A stretch of DNA of 35,444 nucleotides from Candidatus Poseidoniales archaeon (GCA_013911465.1 JACETE010000004.1:1-35444); one strand, 5' to 3'; counted from the stretch's first letter, positions 1-7,329 are shown. Numbers and translations are program-made. The notes: generated by a model not told the origin, from the sequence alone.

Positions 1-1
1 A

Positions 2-760
2 CCTGCTGATCGATCAAGCCCTGCCGATGCAGATCAGGCGATGGAAATCGCCCGGCTAACCGCAGAAATCGAACGCCTTCGCGGCGGCCTCGTAGGTGCT
101 GTTGAAGTCATCGAAGAGATCGAGGAAGCTCCACTTCCTCCAGTTGTTCTCGAAAACATCGTTGTTCCCCCACACATGGTTGCAGATTTCGCTCGAATGG
201 GGCGGCAACTCAGTCGAGAATCCTTGGTCAAAGGAACAATGGGGGCCATCTCCATGCTCCACCCAGATGAGCCAGGACTGATGATCAGCACCCGTCATTC
301 CACAATGCTTGGCCGTCTTGATGAACGAGGAATTGTGGGTGGCCGTCTGGGCGGAAATCCTCCGCGTGGAGCCATTGGCGAGTGGAAGGTTCACGAAGTA
401 CTCCTGGCTTCAGTTGCCTTGGTGACTGGAGGGCCAGCAGCCTGTATTCATATGCAAGGGCCATATACAACTGCAGCAAGTTGTGAGAAAGATTTGATTC
501 TCGTTCAACCCATTGACGTCCTTGGGAAAGAACACATTGGCAAAGTGGTGATTGTCGATCCTGATGATGATGCCCAAGAGGAATTCCTACGCCAAGTTGC
601 AGAAGCATTGCAGCAAGGAGGAATGCGCTGTGTTGTCGTCCGAGGGCATGGAGCATACGCTGTTGGAGCAAATCTCGACCAAGCAATGGCCAACGCAGCA
701 ATGCTTGAGCATTCAATGCAGATCTTGCTGCTTGCCCGACAAGCGAATCTTAAGATCTAG
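2..760 (+). CDS. Class II aldolase/adducin-like protein, 5' end outside the window
   Basis: Seen: the reading frame is open to the left edge, so the first ATG (base 41) need not be the start. From that ATG, residues 1-30 form a charged Leu/Ile-rich stretch likely to be a coiled coil. Residues 50-239 have class II aldolase/adducin order: a GTMGAISML segment (GNIS-like), CIHMQGPYTTA (like the HTHPPYATA metal loop) and VVVRGHGAYAVG followed by the typical C-terminal helix. Family knowledge: these enzymes bind a divalent metal through three His, two in an HxH loop and one near RGHG. Here the loop reads HMQ, so the second His is missing while H137 and H203 remain. Catalysis as a sugar-phosphate aldolase is therefore uncertain and the substrate cannot be named. 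The gene ends three bases into the convergent GMP synthase gene. Confidence 0.75.
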   Translation, partial: PADRSSPADADQAMEIARLTAEIERLRGGLVGAVEVIEEIEEAPLPPVVLENIVVPPHMVADFARMGRQLSRESLVKGTMGAISMLHPDEPGLMISTRHSTMLGRLDERGIVGGRLGGNPPRGAIGEWKVHEVLLASVALVTGGPAACIHMQGPYTTAASCEKDLILVQPIDVLGKEHIGKVVIVDPDDDAQEEFLRQVAEALQQGGMRCVVVRGHGAYAVGANLDQAMANAAMLEHSMQILLLARQANLKI

Positions 761-1350
761 TTTTCTCGAGCTTGCTGACACACTTCAACGAAGTTTTCGA
801 ACATCTCTTTACCGAATTCAGAGTCGTTGACTTCTGGATGAAATTGCAACCCAAACCGATCACCGTCTTCATTCTCCATACCTTGGACTTCACACGAAGG
901 ACTACTTGCGGTGATGAAAAACCCTTCAGGCACAACATGTACCTCATCGTTGTGCGATTCCCATACAGTTTGTGTTTCCGAAGTTCCAGCAAAGATTTTC
1001 CCGCCTCCATTTTGAAGCTGTATTTCCATTGCTCCAAACTCTGGGATAGGGGACTCTCTTGCATCGCCTCCGTAGAAACGCGCCATGAACTGATGGCCTG
1101 CACAGATACCGAGGATTGGAATATCGAGTTTGAGGAATTCAGCACAATTCCCCAATTTGCCGGAAAGACCGATACGAGCTGCACCGCCTGAAAGAATGAG
1201 TCCATCGAGTTCTCTCAGTTGATCGACAGGGGTGTCGTTCGTGATAATCTGAGTGTCGACTTTAAGATACTTCAACATCCTCCATTCACGATGTGTCCAC
1301 TGTCCGCCGTTGTCAACAACATCAATGACAAGAGGTGTCTCGTCGCCCAT
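757..1350 (-). CDS. guaAA: GMP synthase glutamine amidotransferase subunit
   Basis: A 197-residue class I glutamine amidotransferase. It hydrolyses glutamine and passes ammonia to the separate ATP-pyrophosphatase subunit that converts XMP to GMP; archaea commonly split GMP synthase this way, and the partner is not in this window. Motifs seen, numbered from the chosen start: VVDNGGQ near the N-terminus, the nucleophile elbow GICAGHQ (C83) and the catalytic pair in QFHPEV (H171, E173). The ORF track extends to a TTG at 1440, but homologues begin just before VVDNGGQ; the ATG at 1350 follows an AAGGAA element, so I use it. Its stop overlaps the stop region of the convergent aldolase-like gene, and it is divergent from the ubiquitin-like gene. 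Confidence 0.9.
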   Translation of the reverse strand: MGDETPLVIDVVDNGGQWTHREWRMLKYLKVDTQIITNDTPVDQLRELDGLILSGGAARIGLSGKLGNCAEFLKLDIPILGICAGHQFMARFYGGDARESPIPEFGAMEIQLQNGGGKIFAGTSETQTVWESHNDEVHVVPEGFFITASSPSCEVQGMENEDGDRFGLQFHPEVNDSEFGKEMFENFVEVCQQAREN

Positions 1351-1399
1351 GAAATTCCTTGCATCGAGAACATCCTTGAACATGCCGACTTTGTCGCGA

Positions 1400-1408
1400 T
1401 TAATATAC
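1400..1408. promoter_or_regulatory. TATA-like box in the guaAA / ubiquitin-like divergent gap
   Basis: TTAATATAC is AT-rich and nearly symmetric in an 89-base gap. Read rightwards it would place a transcript start near 1430, ten bases before the ubiquitin-like ATG. Read leftwards it would give a leader of about 30 bases for guaAA. Use in both directions is inference. Confidence 0.45.
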
Positions 1409-1428
1409 TGTGGAAATTCAAAGATTGC

Positions 1429-1435
1429 GAGGAAG
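1429..1435 (+). promoter_or_regulatory. Ribosome binding site deciding the start of the ubiquitin-like gene
   Basis: A purine-rich GAGGAAG-type element lies a few bases before the ATG at 1440. It favours this ATG over the upstream in-frame ATG at 1410, which would lie within the predicted promoter. Confidence 0.55.
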
Positions 1436-1439
1436 AACA

Positions 1440-2060
1440 ATGTCAGACAAGATATTTACAGTTCACGTAGCCAAAGAGACCGGGCATGAGCAAATTGCCA
1501 TGACCCGTCAAGACATCGTAGACACGGTGTCAGCAAACGAAAACACATGGGTCTTTGTTGATTCACAAATGGTCAACGCACAAGAACTCGAAACCATCGA
1601 TTTGAACGATGCAACCGAGATTCGTATCAACCCAGGAATGGTTGGAGGTTCTGAAACCTTCACCGTCCTTGTGGCAAGCGAAAAAGGCGACCAAGCAATG
1701 CTCATGACCAAGCAAGAGCTCGCAGGCGAGTTGACAAACAACCAGGGCAACTGGCTCTTTGTCGATGGCCAAATGGTTGACGCAGCTACTATTGCAGACA
1801 CAGACCTCAGCCAAGACAATGTCTTGCGATTGGTTCCGTCCATTGTGGGCGGATCTGAAACCTTCACGGTTCAGATTACGGACGCCTCTGGACATTCGGT
1901 TTGCGAAATGACCAAGGAAGAAATCGCAACGAGCGCAAAGGAAGCCAACAACTGGGTTTTCGTTGACGGTCAGATGGTTGATGCAAACGCCATTGCAGAA
2001 ACGGACCTTGCACAGGCGACAGAGATTCGCATGACAAGACCGCTTGTTGGCGGCCTTTGA
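1440..2060 (+). CDS. Triple ubiquitin-like repeat protein, each repeat ending in Gly-Gly
   Basis: A 206-residue protein made of three tandem units (residues 1-70, 71-138, 139-205) plus one last residue, Leu. Each unit runs beta strand (FTV-V/I), turn, second strand, short helix, then a strongly conserved second half (W-V/L-FVD-QMV), and ends GMVGG, SIVGG or PLVGG. By eye, the last 34 residues of unit 3 line up without a gap with ubiquitin 43-76: VF matches I44-F45, Q matches Q49, D matches D52, the hydrophobic pattern continues and GG matches G75-G76. A beta-grasp ubiquitin fold is therefore likely, though the helix region is about nine residues shorter than in ubiquitin. The architecture resembles polyubiquitin or the bacterial multi-ubiquitin proteins, including a residue after the final GG that a protease would have to remove. 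No E1, E2 or JAMM gene is next to it; the neighbours are rpoP and a clamp-loader ATPase. Function is unknown; a modifier or a structural repeat protein are both possible. Confidence 0.85.
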   Translation: MSDKIFTVHVAKETGHEQIAMTRQDIVDTVSANENTWVFVDSQMVNAQELETIDLNDATEIRINPGMVGGSETFTVLVASEKGDQAMLMTKQELAGELTNNQGNWLFVDGQMVDAATIADTDLSQDNVLRLVPSIVGGSETFTVQITDASGHSVCEMTKEEIATSAKEANNWVFVDGQMVDANAIAETDLAQATEIRMTRPLVGGL

Positions 2061-2112
2061 GTTCGGAAATTTAACGGACAGGTTCAAAACCAATGGGTCG
2101 GTCGGTTTGGCT

Positions 2113-2274
2113 ATGTCGGAACTTGTAGACTACAAGTGTGCGCTTTGTGGCACCCACGAAAGCTTTGACCGTGAGCGAAACGGAATCCACTGCAGTCACT
2201 GTGGATCAAAGATCTTCATGAAACTCCGCCGTAGCAGCGGAGACCGAAAGAAGAAGACGCTCAAGGCAGAGTGA
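2113..2274 (+). CDS. rpoP: DNA-directed RNA polymerase subunit P (Rpo12)
   Basis: A 53-residue zinc-ribbon protein with YKCALC near the start and HCSHCG further on, i.e. a CxxC...CxxC zinc knuckle, followed by a basic tail (RRSSGDRKKK). This matches archaeal Rpo12/RpoP, the counterpart of eukaryotic Rpb12, which stabilises the Rpo3/Rpo10 assembly platform of RNA polymerase. The ORF track starts upstream at 2044 inside the previous gene; the ATG at 2113 gives the normal family length. It lies 52 bases after the ubiquitin-like gene on the same strand and 43 bases before the clamp-loader gene, so the three may be cotranscribed. Confidence 0.9.
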   Translation: MSELVDYKCALCGTHESFDRERNGIHCSHCGSKIFMKLRRSSGDRKKKTLKAE

Positions 2275-2317
2275 ATTCACACAAATGGTCAAAGACCTTT
2301 GTCGCTGATTGGTTAGC

Positions 2318-3442
2318 ATGGCGAGTTGGCTTGAGTCGTACCCGCCACGCCGTTTCTCAGACTTAGCTCTTGAAGAATCAACAATTGATACCATAGAGCG
2401 CGTAGCTCTACAAGCCAATCCCCCTCACCTGTTGATATCAGGTCCACCTGGCTCAGGCAAGACTGCTACTTGGAACCTTATCGTTCGCCAAGTACTCGGC
2501 CCTTCATGGCGTTCAACAACCCACGTGTTGCAAGCAAAAGATCTCGCAAAGTCAGCGGGTGCAATGGCCGCCTTCGAAGCATTTCTGCGACCGGGTGGTA
2601 AGGATTCAAGCGATACTTTAGCCAGCCGAACATCACTCGATGCATTCGATTCAACATTCTCCCAAGTATCGGACGATGATATTGCCCCCGCAGGACACGA
2701 ATCTCAACGTGGAACACAAACTGAAGCCCACATATCAAGAATCATCGTTATTGAAGATGCGGATTATCTTGGCCACAAACGGCAACCTCTCTTGCGAAGG
2801 ATGATGGAGGCAACAAGTCAGACCTCGCGATTCATTTTTACCGCACAAACACCATCGCGATTGATCGATGCACTTCGTAGTCGGACACAACACATACGTC
2901 TGACAGGAGTTCCCAGGAAGCGAATAGAATCCAGACTCGCAGAACTCTGCTCAGCAGAAGGCATAGAACCAGTTCGCGGAATTCTTGGGGACATAGCACA
3001 CATCTCGGAAGGAAATCTCAGGAAGGCTATTTTCACGACAGAAGTACTTGCTTTACGAGAACTACTCGGGCAAAGAGAAAACCTTCACCGTCTCCTCACC
3101 ATGATCTCAACCAATGAAGTGCAACGGATGATAGAGGCCGCATTACGAGGCCAAGTTGTTGAATGGCGATGGGAGAAAGACGGTTACAAGAACGCTAGGA
3201 AACTCAAAGGGGCGTTAGGGATCTATGACGAGATCATCTCCAAACAGAGTCTTGAAGCAGAGGATGTTGTTGAGCAGGTGCATCAAGTCCTCACAGGCGG
3301 CAGGCTCAACCTACCAGAGCATCAATTGACCCTTGCACTCAGTGCGTTATCGGATTGCGATGTACGCCTGCGACGCTCTTCTCAAGGGCGAATACAAATC
3401 GAGCAAATGCTGCATGAATTTGCCGCAATGAAGCAACAGTAA
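2318..3442 (+). CDS. Divergent replication factor C-type clamp-loader ATPase
   Basis: A 374-residue AAA+ protein. Seen: Walker A GPPGSGKT (42-49), Walker B IIVIEDAD (about 142-149), a sensor segment FIFTAQTPSRLIDALRSRTQ, then a helical lid and collar-like C-terminal region. This order is that of RFC small subunits, which load the PCNA clamp at primer-template junctions. Deviations: the DEAD-type Walker B reads EDAD, the usual SRC arginine-finger motif reads SRT, and about 45 polar, acidic residues sit between Walker A and B (about 95-138) where canonical small subunits are compact. It could be a second small-subunit type or a specialised loader. ATG 2318 is preferred over the TTG at 2309. It ends 31 bases before tRNA-Arg. 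Confidence 0.8.
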   Translation: MASWLESYPPRRFSDLALEESTIDTIERVALQANPPHLLISGPPGSGKTATWNLIVRQVLGPSWRSTTHVLQAKDLAKSAGAMAAFEAFLRPGGKDSSDTLASRTSLDAFDSTFSQVSDDDIAPAGHESQRGTQTEAHISRIIVIEDADYLGHKRQPLLRRMMEATSQTSRFIFTAQTPSRLIDALRSRTQHIRLTGVPRKRIESRLAELCSAEGIEPVRGILGDIAHISEGNLRKAIFTTEVLALRELLGQRENLHRLLTMISTNEVQRMIEAALRGQVVEWRWEKDGYKNARKLKGALGIYDEIISKQSLEAEDVVEQVHQVLTGGRLNLPEHQLTLALSALSDCDVRLRRSSQGRIQIEQMLHEFAAMKQQ

Positions 3443-3473
3443 CCTCCTTGATAGGTGGCGTTTTGGCATCGCT

Positions 3474-3550
3474 GGGCGTGTAGCACAGCTGGATAATGCA
3501 TCGGCCTCCTAAGCCGAAGATCGCGGGTTCGAATCCTGCCACGCCCGCCA
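3474..3550 (+). tRNA. tRNA-Arg (anticodon CCT)
   Basis: A full cloverleaf can be drawn by hand: acceptor GGGCGTG pairs with CACGCCC, the anticodon stem is TCGGC/GCCGA with loop CTCCTAA, and the T arm is GCGGG-TTCGAAT-CCTGC. The anticodon CCT reads AGG codons, giving arginine. The discriminator is G, and CCA (3548-3550) appears to be encoded. No intron is visible. The minus-strand ORFs across this locus are shadows of the tRNA. Confidence 0.95.
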
Positions 3551-3620
3551 AATTGCTTGGTTTGATTGTGGGGCAAGCGAAGAAGACATATGTGGGCAAC
3601 ACATAGTCGAGTTGAGTGAG

Positions 3621-5162
3621 ATGGAGCCCGAGGAAGAATCCATTGTTGCTCGCACTCGTAGGACCATCAAATCCTTGCCAGATCCGTATGGTCACGGTTT
3701 TGCTCGAAACGAAGATCCCTTAGAACGCACACGGGAAGCCTGGGAAAAAAGCGAGCGCTTCCGAATGAAAAGCGGTCGAATAGCCAACAACACATTCTTC
3801 CTAGCATTTCGAAATGTTGTCGGCTTTGGAATTGCAACAACTGCCGTCCTTCTCGTCATCGATTCATCCATTTTGCCATACACTTCACCGCTGTTTATCC
3901 TAGCGATTTGGTTGATTCCCGTACTGGCAGCATTCGCACCCCCAATCGCAGGAAGTGAGGCAACATGGTCCGCAGTTGAAGCGAAAATATCGCTTCGTGA
4001 ACAAGGAGGATTTGGGGATGGGAAAAGACACACCCTACGCTCGCAACCGGGTATGGACAGGGTCCTGGAAGGTCTGCGAGATGGCCGGAGACAAAACAAC
4101 ATTAGTGCATTTTTAGCGACAACATCCCTAACGCTTCTTTGTCTTTCCATGCTCATTACACCACGTTCTGTAGCTTGGAACTTGTTGTTGCTTATTTCGA
4201 TGACATCTGGAATCGGATTGAGCATCCATTCTATCTTGACCACATACTACATTCGTCTTCAGGCTGATTCAATGCCACTTCTCATTCATTATGCTCCGAC
4301 CCACCACCCCACTCAATTGGGATCACCACTCGGGCAACTGCTTCAATCGCACCTCGATCCGGATTCACAAATCGAATGGTCGGGGTGGGAACAACGATTC
4401 CATCAAGCCATACTGCCCGGGACCGATCCAATCCAAGCAAGAGAACGCCTTTTGTTCTTGCTTCACCTGAATGCAACCGATATCATCTCAGATCAAATTG
4501 TACTCGATTCATTACGAGATTTCATGTCCCCTGATGCCATTGACCGTTCGCTTCTTTCAGAAGAGGAATTTTTCAATTGGCGTACACTTCAGCGCGCCCT
4601 TGAGCATGCGCGAGCATGGCAACCAGGGGCATTCCGCTTGTTCGAACGTCTCCAGAATGATTTTCTTTCAGGCGCTCCAGAAATCCTCCTCTCTCCTTGG
4701 AGAATGGACATCTCTCTCGACTCAACATGCTACGATGGCTCAGGCAGTCTCTTCATCGCCCTGAACAACCAAACCTTTGACTCAACTCACGTCCGTGTTG
4801 AAGTCCAAGTTCCAGGTGGTGAGCCACAATCGATTGACCATCGTTTCGAACTTGCACCCTGTCCACCACCTCTCAAGGCGATTGAATTGACAAACCCATC
4901 CGAAGACGATGTGTTAAGTTGGCTTCCACGTTATCTTGAACGAACTGTGGTTCTTTGGGTTAACGTTGCATGGGATCGAAGCTTCAAGGGCGATGCGCAA
5001 GTTCAAGTTACGCTCCGAGACGATGACGGAGTCGTCCTCGGTTCGAGAATCGTGCGAACAAATGTTCTCCCTAAGGAAAGCCGTCAACGAATTGAAAGAA
5101 TCCGTCAATTGCTACGTGTCCGACGCTTTTCTGAACTCGACATCCCCCCCTCTACGAGTTAA
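3621..5162 (+). CDS. Four-helix membrane protein of unknown function
   Basis: I do not recognise a family. About 513 residues from the ATG at 3621 (a TTG at 3612 is also possible). A charged N-terminal segment precedes two predicted membrane helices (about 67-88 and 92-113, track numbering), a roughly 50-residue charged loop, then two more helices (about 164-183 and 188-212). The remaining 300 residues are soluble: a helical middle part, then a beta-rich part containing GSLFIALNNQTFDSTHVRVE, which resembles an immunoglobulin-like sandwich. There is no signal peptide and no obvious catalytic motif. It stands between tRNA-Arg and a flavoprotein gene 70 bases downstream. A scaffold or sensor is possible but unsupported. 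Confidence 0.75.
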   Translation: MEPEEESIVARTRRTIKSLPDPYGHGFARNEDPLERTREAWEKSERFRMKSGRIANNTFFLAFRNVVGFGIATTAVLLVIDSSILPYTSPLFILAIWLIPVLAAFAPPIAGSEATWSAVEAKISLREQGGFGDGKRHTLRSQPGMDRVLEGLRDGRRQNNISAFLATTSLTLLCLSMLITPRSVAWNLLLLISMTSGIGLSIHSILTTYYIRLQADSMPLLIHYAPTHHPTQLGSPLGQLLQSHLDPDSQIEWSGWEQRFHQAILPGTDPIQARERLLFLLHLNATDIISDQIVLDSLRDFMSPDAIDRSLLSEEEFFNWRTLQRALEHARAWQPGAFRLFERLQNDFLSGAPEILLSPWRMDISLDSTCYDGSGSLFIALNNQTFDSTHVRVEVQVPGGEPQSIDHRFELAPCPPPLKAIELTNPSEDDVLSWLPRYLERTVVLWVNVAWDRSFKGDAQVQVTLRDDDGVVLGSRIVRTNVLPKESRQRIERIRQLLRVRRFSELDIPPSTS

Positions 5163-5215
5163 CCATTTGAAGCGGAACAAGCGCTTTGCTTATTGCGGGG
5201 GTTTGCTTCGCTTAG

Positions 5216-5229
5216 ATTACCGGGGTAAT
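5216..5229 (+). repeat. Perfect short inverted repeat before the flavoprotein start
   Basis: ATTACC-GG-GGTAAT lies four bases before the ATG at 5233 and covers the only G-rich candidate ribosome binding site. The two-base spacer is too short for an RNA hairpin without opening pairs, so a protein-binding dyad is more plausible than a stem loop. Chance occurrence is possible. Confidence 0.35.
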
Positions 5230-5232
5230 GGT

Positions 5233-6867
5233 ATGGAAGCATGGGATGTCGTGATTCTAGGAGATGGCCCAGCAGCATTGTCTGCTGCTGCTCAAGCATC
5301 GAAAGATGGTGCAAGCGTTCTCATGATGAGTTCTTCAGGTCTTGGCGATGCCGGAATTGAGGCAATGGATGGCATAGCTTGCCATGTCCAAGAAGAAAGC
5401 AACAGAGGGCACAGAGAAGACACCATCAAAATGGGAGGCTTCCTTAGTGACCAAGATATCGTGGCGCATCATACGACAAAAGCACTTCGAATCGTCGATC
5501 TATTGGAACGCCGTGGCGTGAACTTCCGTCGCGACGCAAAAGGGATTGTGAAGGGCCATTACGCTGCAGGACATTCAAAACCTCGCCTGTGCAATGCAGG
5601 AGATGCTACAACCCAAGAACTTCAACAAGTTCTGGAAGAACAATGCATGAAACACGGCGTTACTCGCCGTGGGGATCAGATTCCACTCGAGTTGGTTCAC
5701 ACCGATTTTTCTGTGAACGGATTGGTTGCAATTGATATGCTCAACGGGCGAATCCTCTCAATCCAATGCAAAGCGCTCATCATCGCTGACGGAGGCTTCG
5801 AAGGAGCGTTTACCAACGGCCCATCCTCTCTTGGAATGGATCTCGCATATCGCGCTGGAGCACCGTTGCGGAATATGGAATTCATTGCTGAAACCCCTCT
5901 AGGCGTAGTCGGAACGAACCTCATTATTCCACAATCAATCCTTTCTGATGGTGCAACGCTTCACACACCTTCAGGAACTCCATTAGAGACGAGTGCAACC
6001 ACTCCAACCTCTGAAATTTGTGCAAAGATGCATGAAGCAGGAACGACAGTTCTCGATGCTCGAAATCTCGGTGAGCATGCTGCTTGGTGGTCTGTGCTGT
6101 TTGACAACATCAAGCAACGAACAGGCATCGACATGAATCGACAAACCGTCGAAGTTGCACCAGTTCATGATCACACTATCGGAGGACTGCCTGTCGATGA
6201 ACACGGCCGAGTTGTTCTTCAATCATGGGCTCGATGGTTTACTGGGCTTTACGCCGCAGGTTCCGCTTCATCCAGTGGATTCCACGGCGCCGATGTGTTG
6301 GGAGGTAACCGACTACTTGACGCACTAGCCGTTAGTGAAGCTGCAGGAATGCATGCCTCTGGTTGGATTGAATCCCGAAAATTCACTGCCGCATCCGCCC
6401 TTGAAGAAGCACATGGGCTCGCAGAAGCCGAACTCAGCATGCTCGGAGGAGAATCAGACGGGCCTGTTCAACGACTGAATCCTTTGCTTACTCGTCTGAA
6501 AGAGATCCTTGTTTCGCTTCAGTCTCCTGCTACGGTGGCTGCTGATTACGATAATGCAGCAGAACTACTTGAACAACTCTCTGTCAAGGGTGAGCAACTC
6601 TATTGCGATCAAACCTCATTGATCGCCAACCAAAATTTACTGGAGATTCTCCGTACTCAAGCAGCTATTCGTATGGCACAGGCATACGTCCAATCAGCAT
6701 CTCTTCGAACCGAATCAAGAGGGCTGCACCAACGTGCCGATTTCACAGAAGTAGATGCAGAACAACTTCACCATAATCTTGTTTTCGTAGATGGAACACA
6801 CGGCGCTCTCGCCTTGAGAAAGGGCCCTTCAGGAAACTGGATTCTATCTCCAACTGCTGCGGTTTGA
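5233..6867 (+). CDS. Fumarate reductase/succinate dehydrogenase-like FAD flavoprotein
   Basis: A 544-residue flavoprotein. Seen: the FAD-binding Rossmann motif VVILGDGPAALSAA at residues 6-19, a capping-domain segment with GGFLSDQDIV, then HDHTIGGLPVDEHGRV and SSGFHGADVLGGNRLLDA, which follow the H-x-x-x-GG and GANRLGGNSLLD order of SdhA/FrdA. Deviations: the SHT segment holding the covalent-FAD His is absent (GIEAMDGIA instead), and the active-site Arg in ANRLGG reads ADVLGG. No iron-sulfur or membrane-anchor subunit is adjacent. It is probably a soluble oxidoreductase of the family with non-covalent FAD and an unassigned substrate; L-aspartate oxidase is a weaker alternative. The track start at 4936 would overlap the previous gene, whereas the ATG at 5233 directly precedes the Rossmann fold. 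Confidence 0.8.
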   Translation: MEAWDVVILGDGPAALSAAAQASKDGASVLMMSSSGLGDAGIEAMDGIACHVQEESNRGHREDTIKMGGFLSDQDIVAHHTTKALRIVDLLERRGVNFRRDAKGIVKGHYAAGHSKPRLCNAGDATTQELQQVLEEQCMKHGVTRRGDQIPLELVHTDFSVNGLVAIDMLNGRILSIQCKALIIADGGFEGAFTNGPSSLGMDLAYRAGAPLRNMEFIAETPLGVVGTNLIIPQSILSDGATLHTPSGTPLETSATTPTSEICAKMHEAGTTVLDARNLGEHAAWWSVLFDNIKQRTGIDMNRQTVEVAPVHDHTIGGLPVDEHGRVVLQSWARWFTGLYAAGSASSSGFHGADVLGGNRLLDALAVSEAAGMHASGWIESRKFTAASALEEAHGLAEAELSMLGGESDGPVQRLNPLLTRLKEILVSLQSPATVAADYDNAAELLEQLSVKGEQLYCDQTSLIANQNLLEILRTQAAIRMAQAYVQSASLRTESRGLHQRADFTEVDAEQLHHNLVFVDGTHGALALRKGPSGNWILSPTAAV

Positions 6868-6895
6868 TTATTTGTCCAATCCAATTGGGATGAAT

Positions 6896-7327
6896 ATGGC
6901 CGAAGAAACGCTCTTCGAACGAATCCTTTCTGGAGAAATCCCTTCCCATGCTATTGGCTCCGGAGAAGGATGGTTCGCATTTCTGGACATTTTTCCCCGT
7001 CGAGAAGGACACACACTTGTCGTTCCAACAACTCCGGTGCAGCGTATTGCTGAACTTTCCGAAGGGGAACGAAGCAATCTGATGAATGGTGTTGTGAGCG
7101 TTCAAGCGCTTCTCTCCAAACATTTCGATACAACAGACTTCACGGTCATCGTTCATGATGGCCCTCTCGCAGGTCAGGAAATACCGCATGTTCACGTTCA
7201 CGTTCTCCCAAGGACGGATGGGGACTCTGGATCAACTCTTGCAGCGATGTGGCCACATACCCCAATTGGTGAACCCGATCATGATACTCTGAGTCGTTTG
7301 GCAAGCAAGATTACAAAGGAGGCCTAA
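6896..7327 (+). CDS. HIT family nucleotide hydrolase
   Basis: A 143-residue HIT protein. The hallmark HVHVHVLPR (His-phi-His-phi-His-phi-phi) is near residue 110, and the N-terminus LFERILSGEIPSHAI plus the middle REGHTLVVP are typical of the Hint/Fhit-like branch. These enzymes hydrolyse phosphoramidate or phosphoanhydride bonds of adenylated or dinucleotide substrates through the central His; the exact substrate cannot be told. Starts at 6872 (TTG), 6890 (ATG) and 6896 (ATG) are possible; the last fits family starts and follows a TTGGGA element. The stop lies two bases before the acyltransferase ATG, with that gene's ribosome binding site inside the HIT 3' end. Confidence 0.9.
   Translation: MAEETLFERILSGEIPSHAIGSGEGWFAFLDIFPRREGHTLVVPTTPVQRIAELSEGERSNLMNGVVSVQALLSKHFDTTDFTVIVHDGPLAGQEIPHVHVHVLPRTDGDSGSTLAAMWPHTPIGEPDHDTLSRLASKITKEA
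7316..7322 (+). promoter_or_regulatory. Strong ribosome binding site for the acyltransferase
   Basis: AAGGAGG lies seven bases before the ATG at 7330 and overlaps the last codons of the HIT gene. This supports cotranscription and coupled translation of the pair. Confidence 0.75.
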
Positions 7328-7329
7328 CG

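Noticed and set aside
34-394. Minus-strand ORFs opposite the aldolase-like gene
   Set aside because: They mirror a recognisable gene on the other strand and show no motif.
772-1191. Plus-strand 139-residue ORF
   Set aside because: Antisense shadow of the GMP synthase glutaminase gene, whose catalytic motifs are intact on the minus strand.
1657-1870. Repeated TCTGAAACCTTCAC segments as possible DNA repeats
   Set aside because: They are the coding sequence for SETFT at the start of ubiquitin-like units 2 and 3, so protein-level repetition explains them.
1508-2093. Minus-strand ORFs of 119 and 176 residues
   Set aside because: Shadows of the ubiquitin-like gene; their apparent repeats only reflect its three units.
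3339-3695. Minus-strand ORFs containing a GRIRTRDLRLRRP-like stretch
   Set aside because: They read through the tRNA-Arg locus on its antisense strand, a well-known source of false hypothetical proteins.
4936-5232. Long N-terminal extension of the flavoprotein ORF
   Set aside because: It overlaps the preceding membrane-protein gene by over 200 bases, and the Rossmann motif begins directly after the ATG at 5233.
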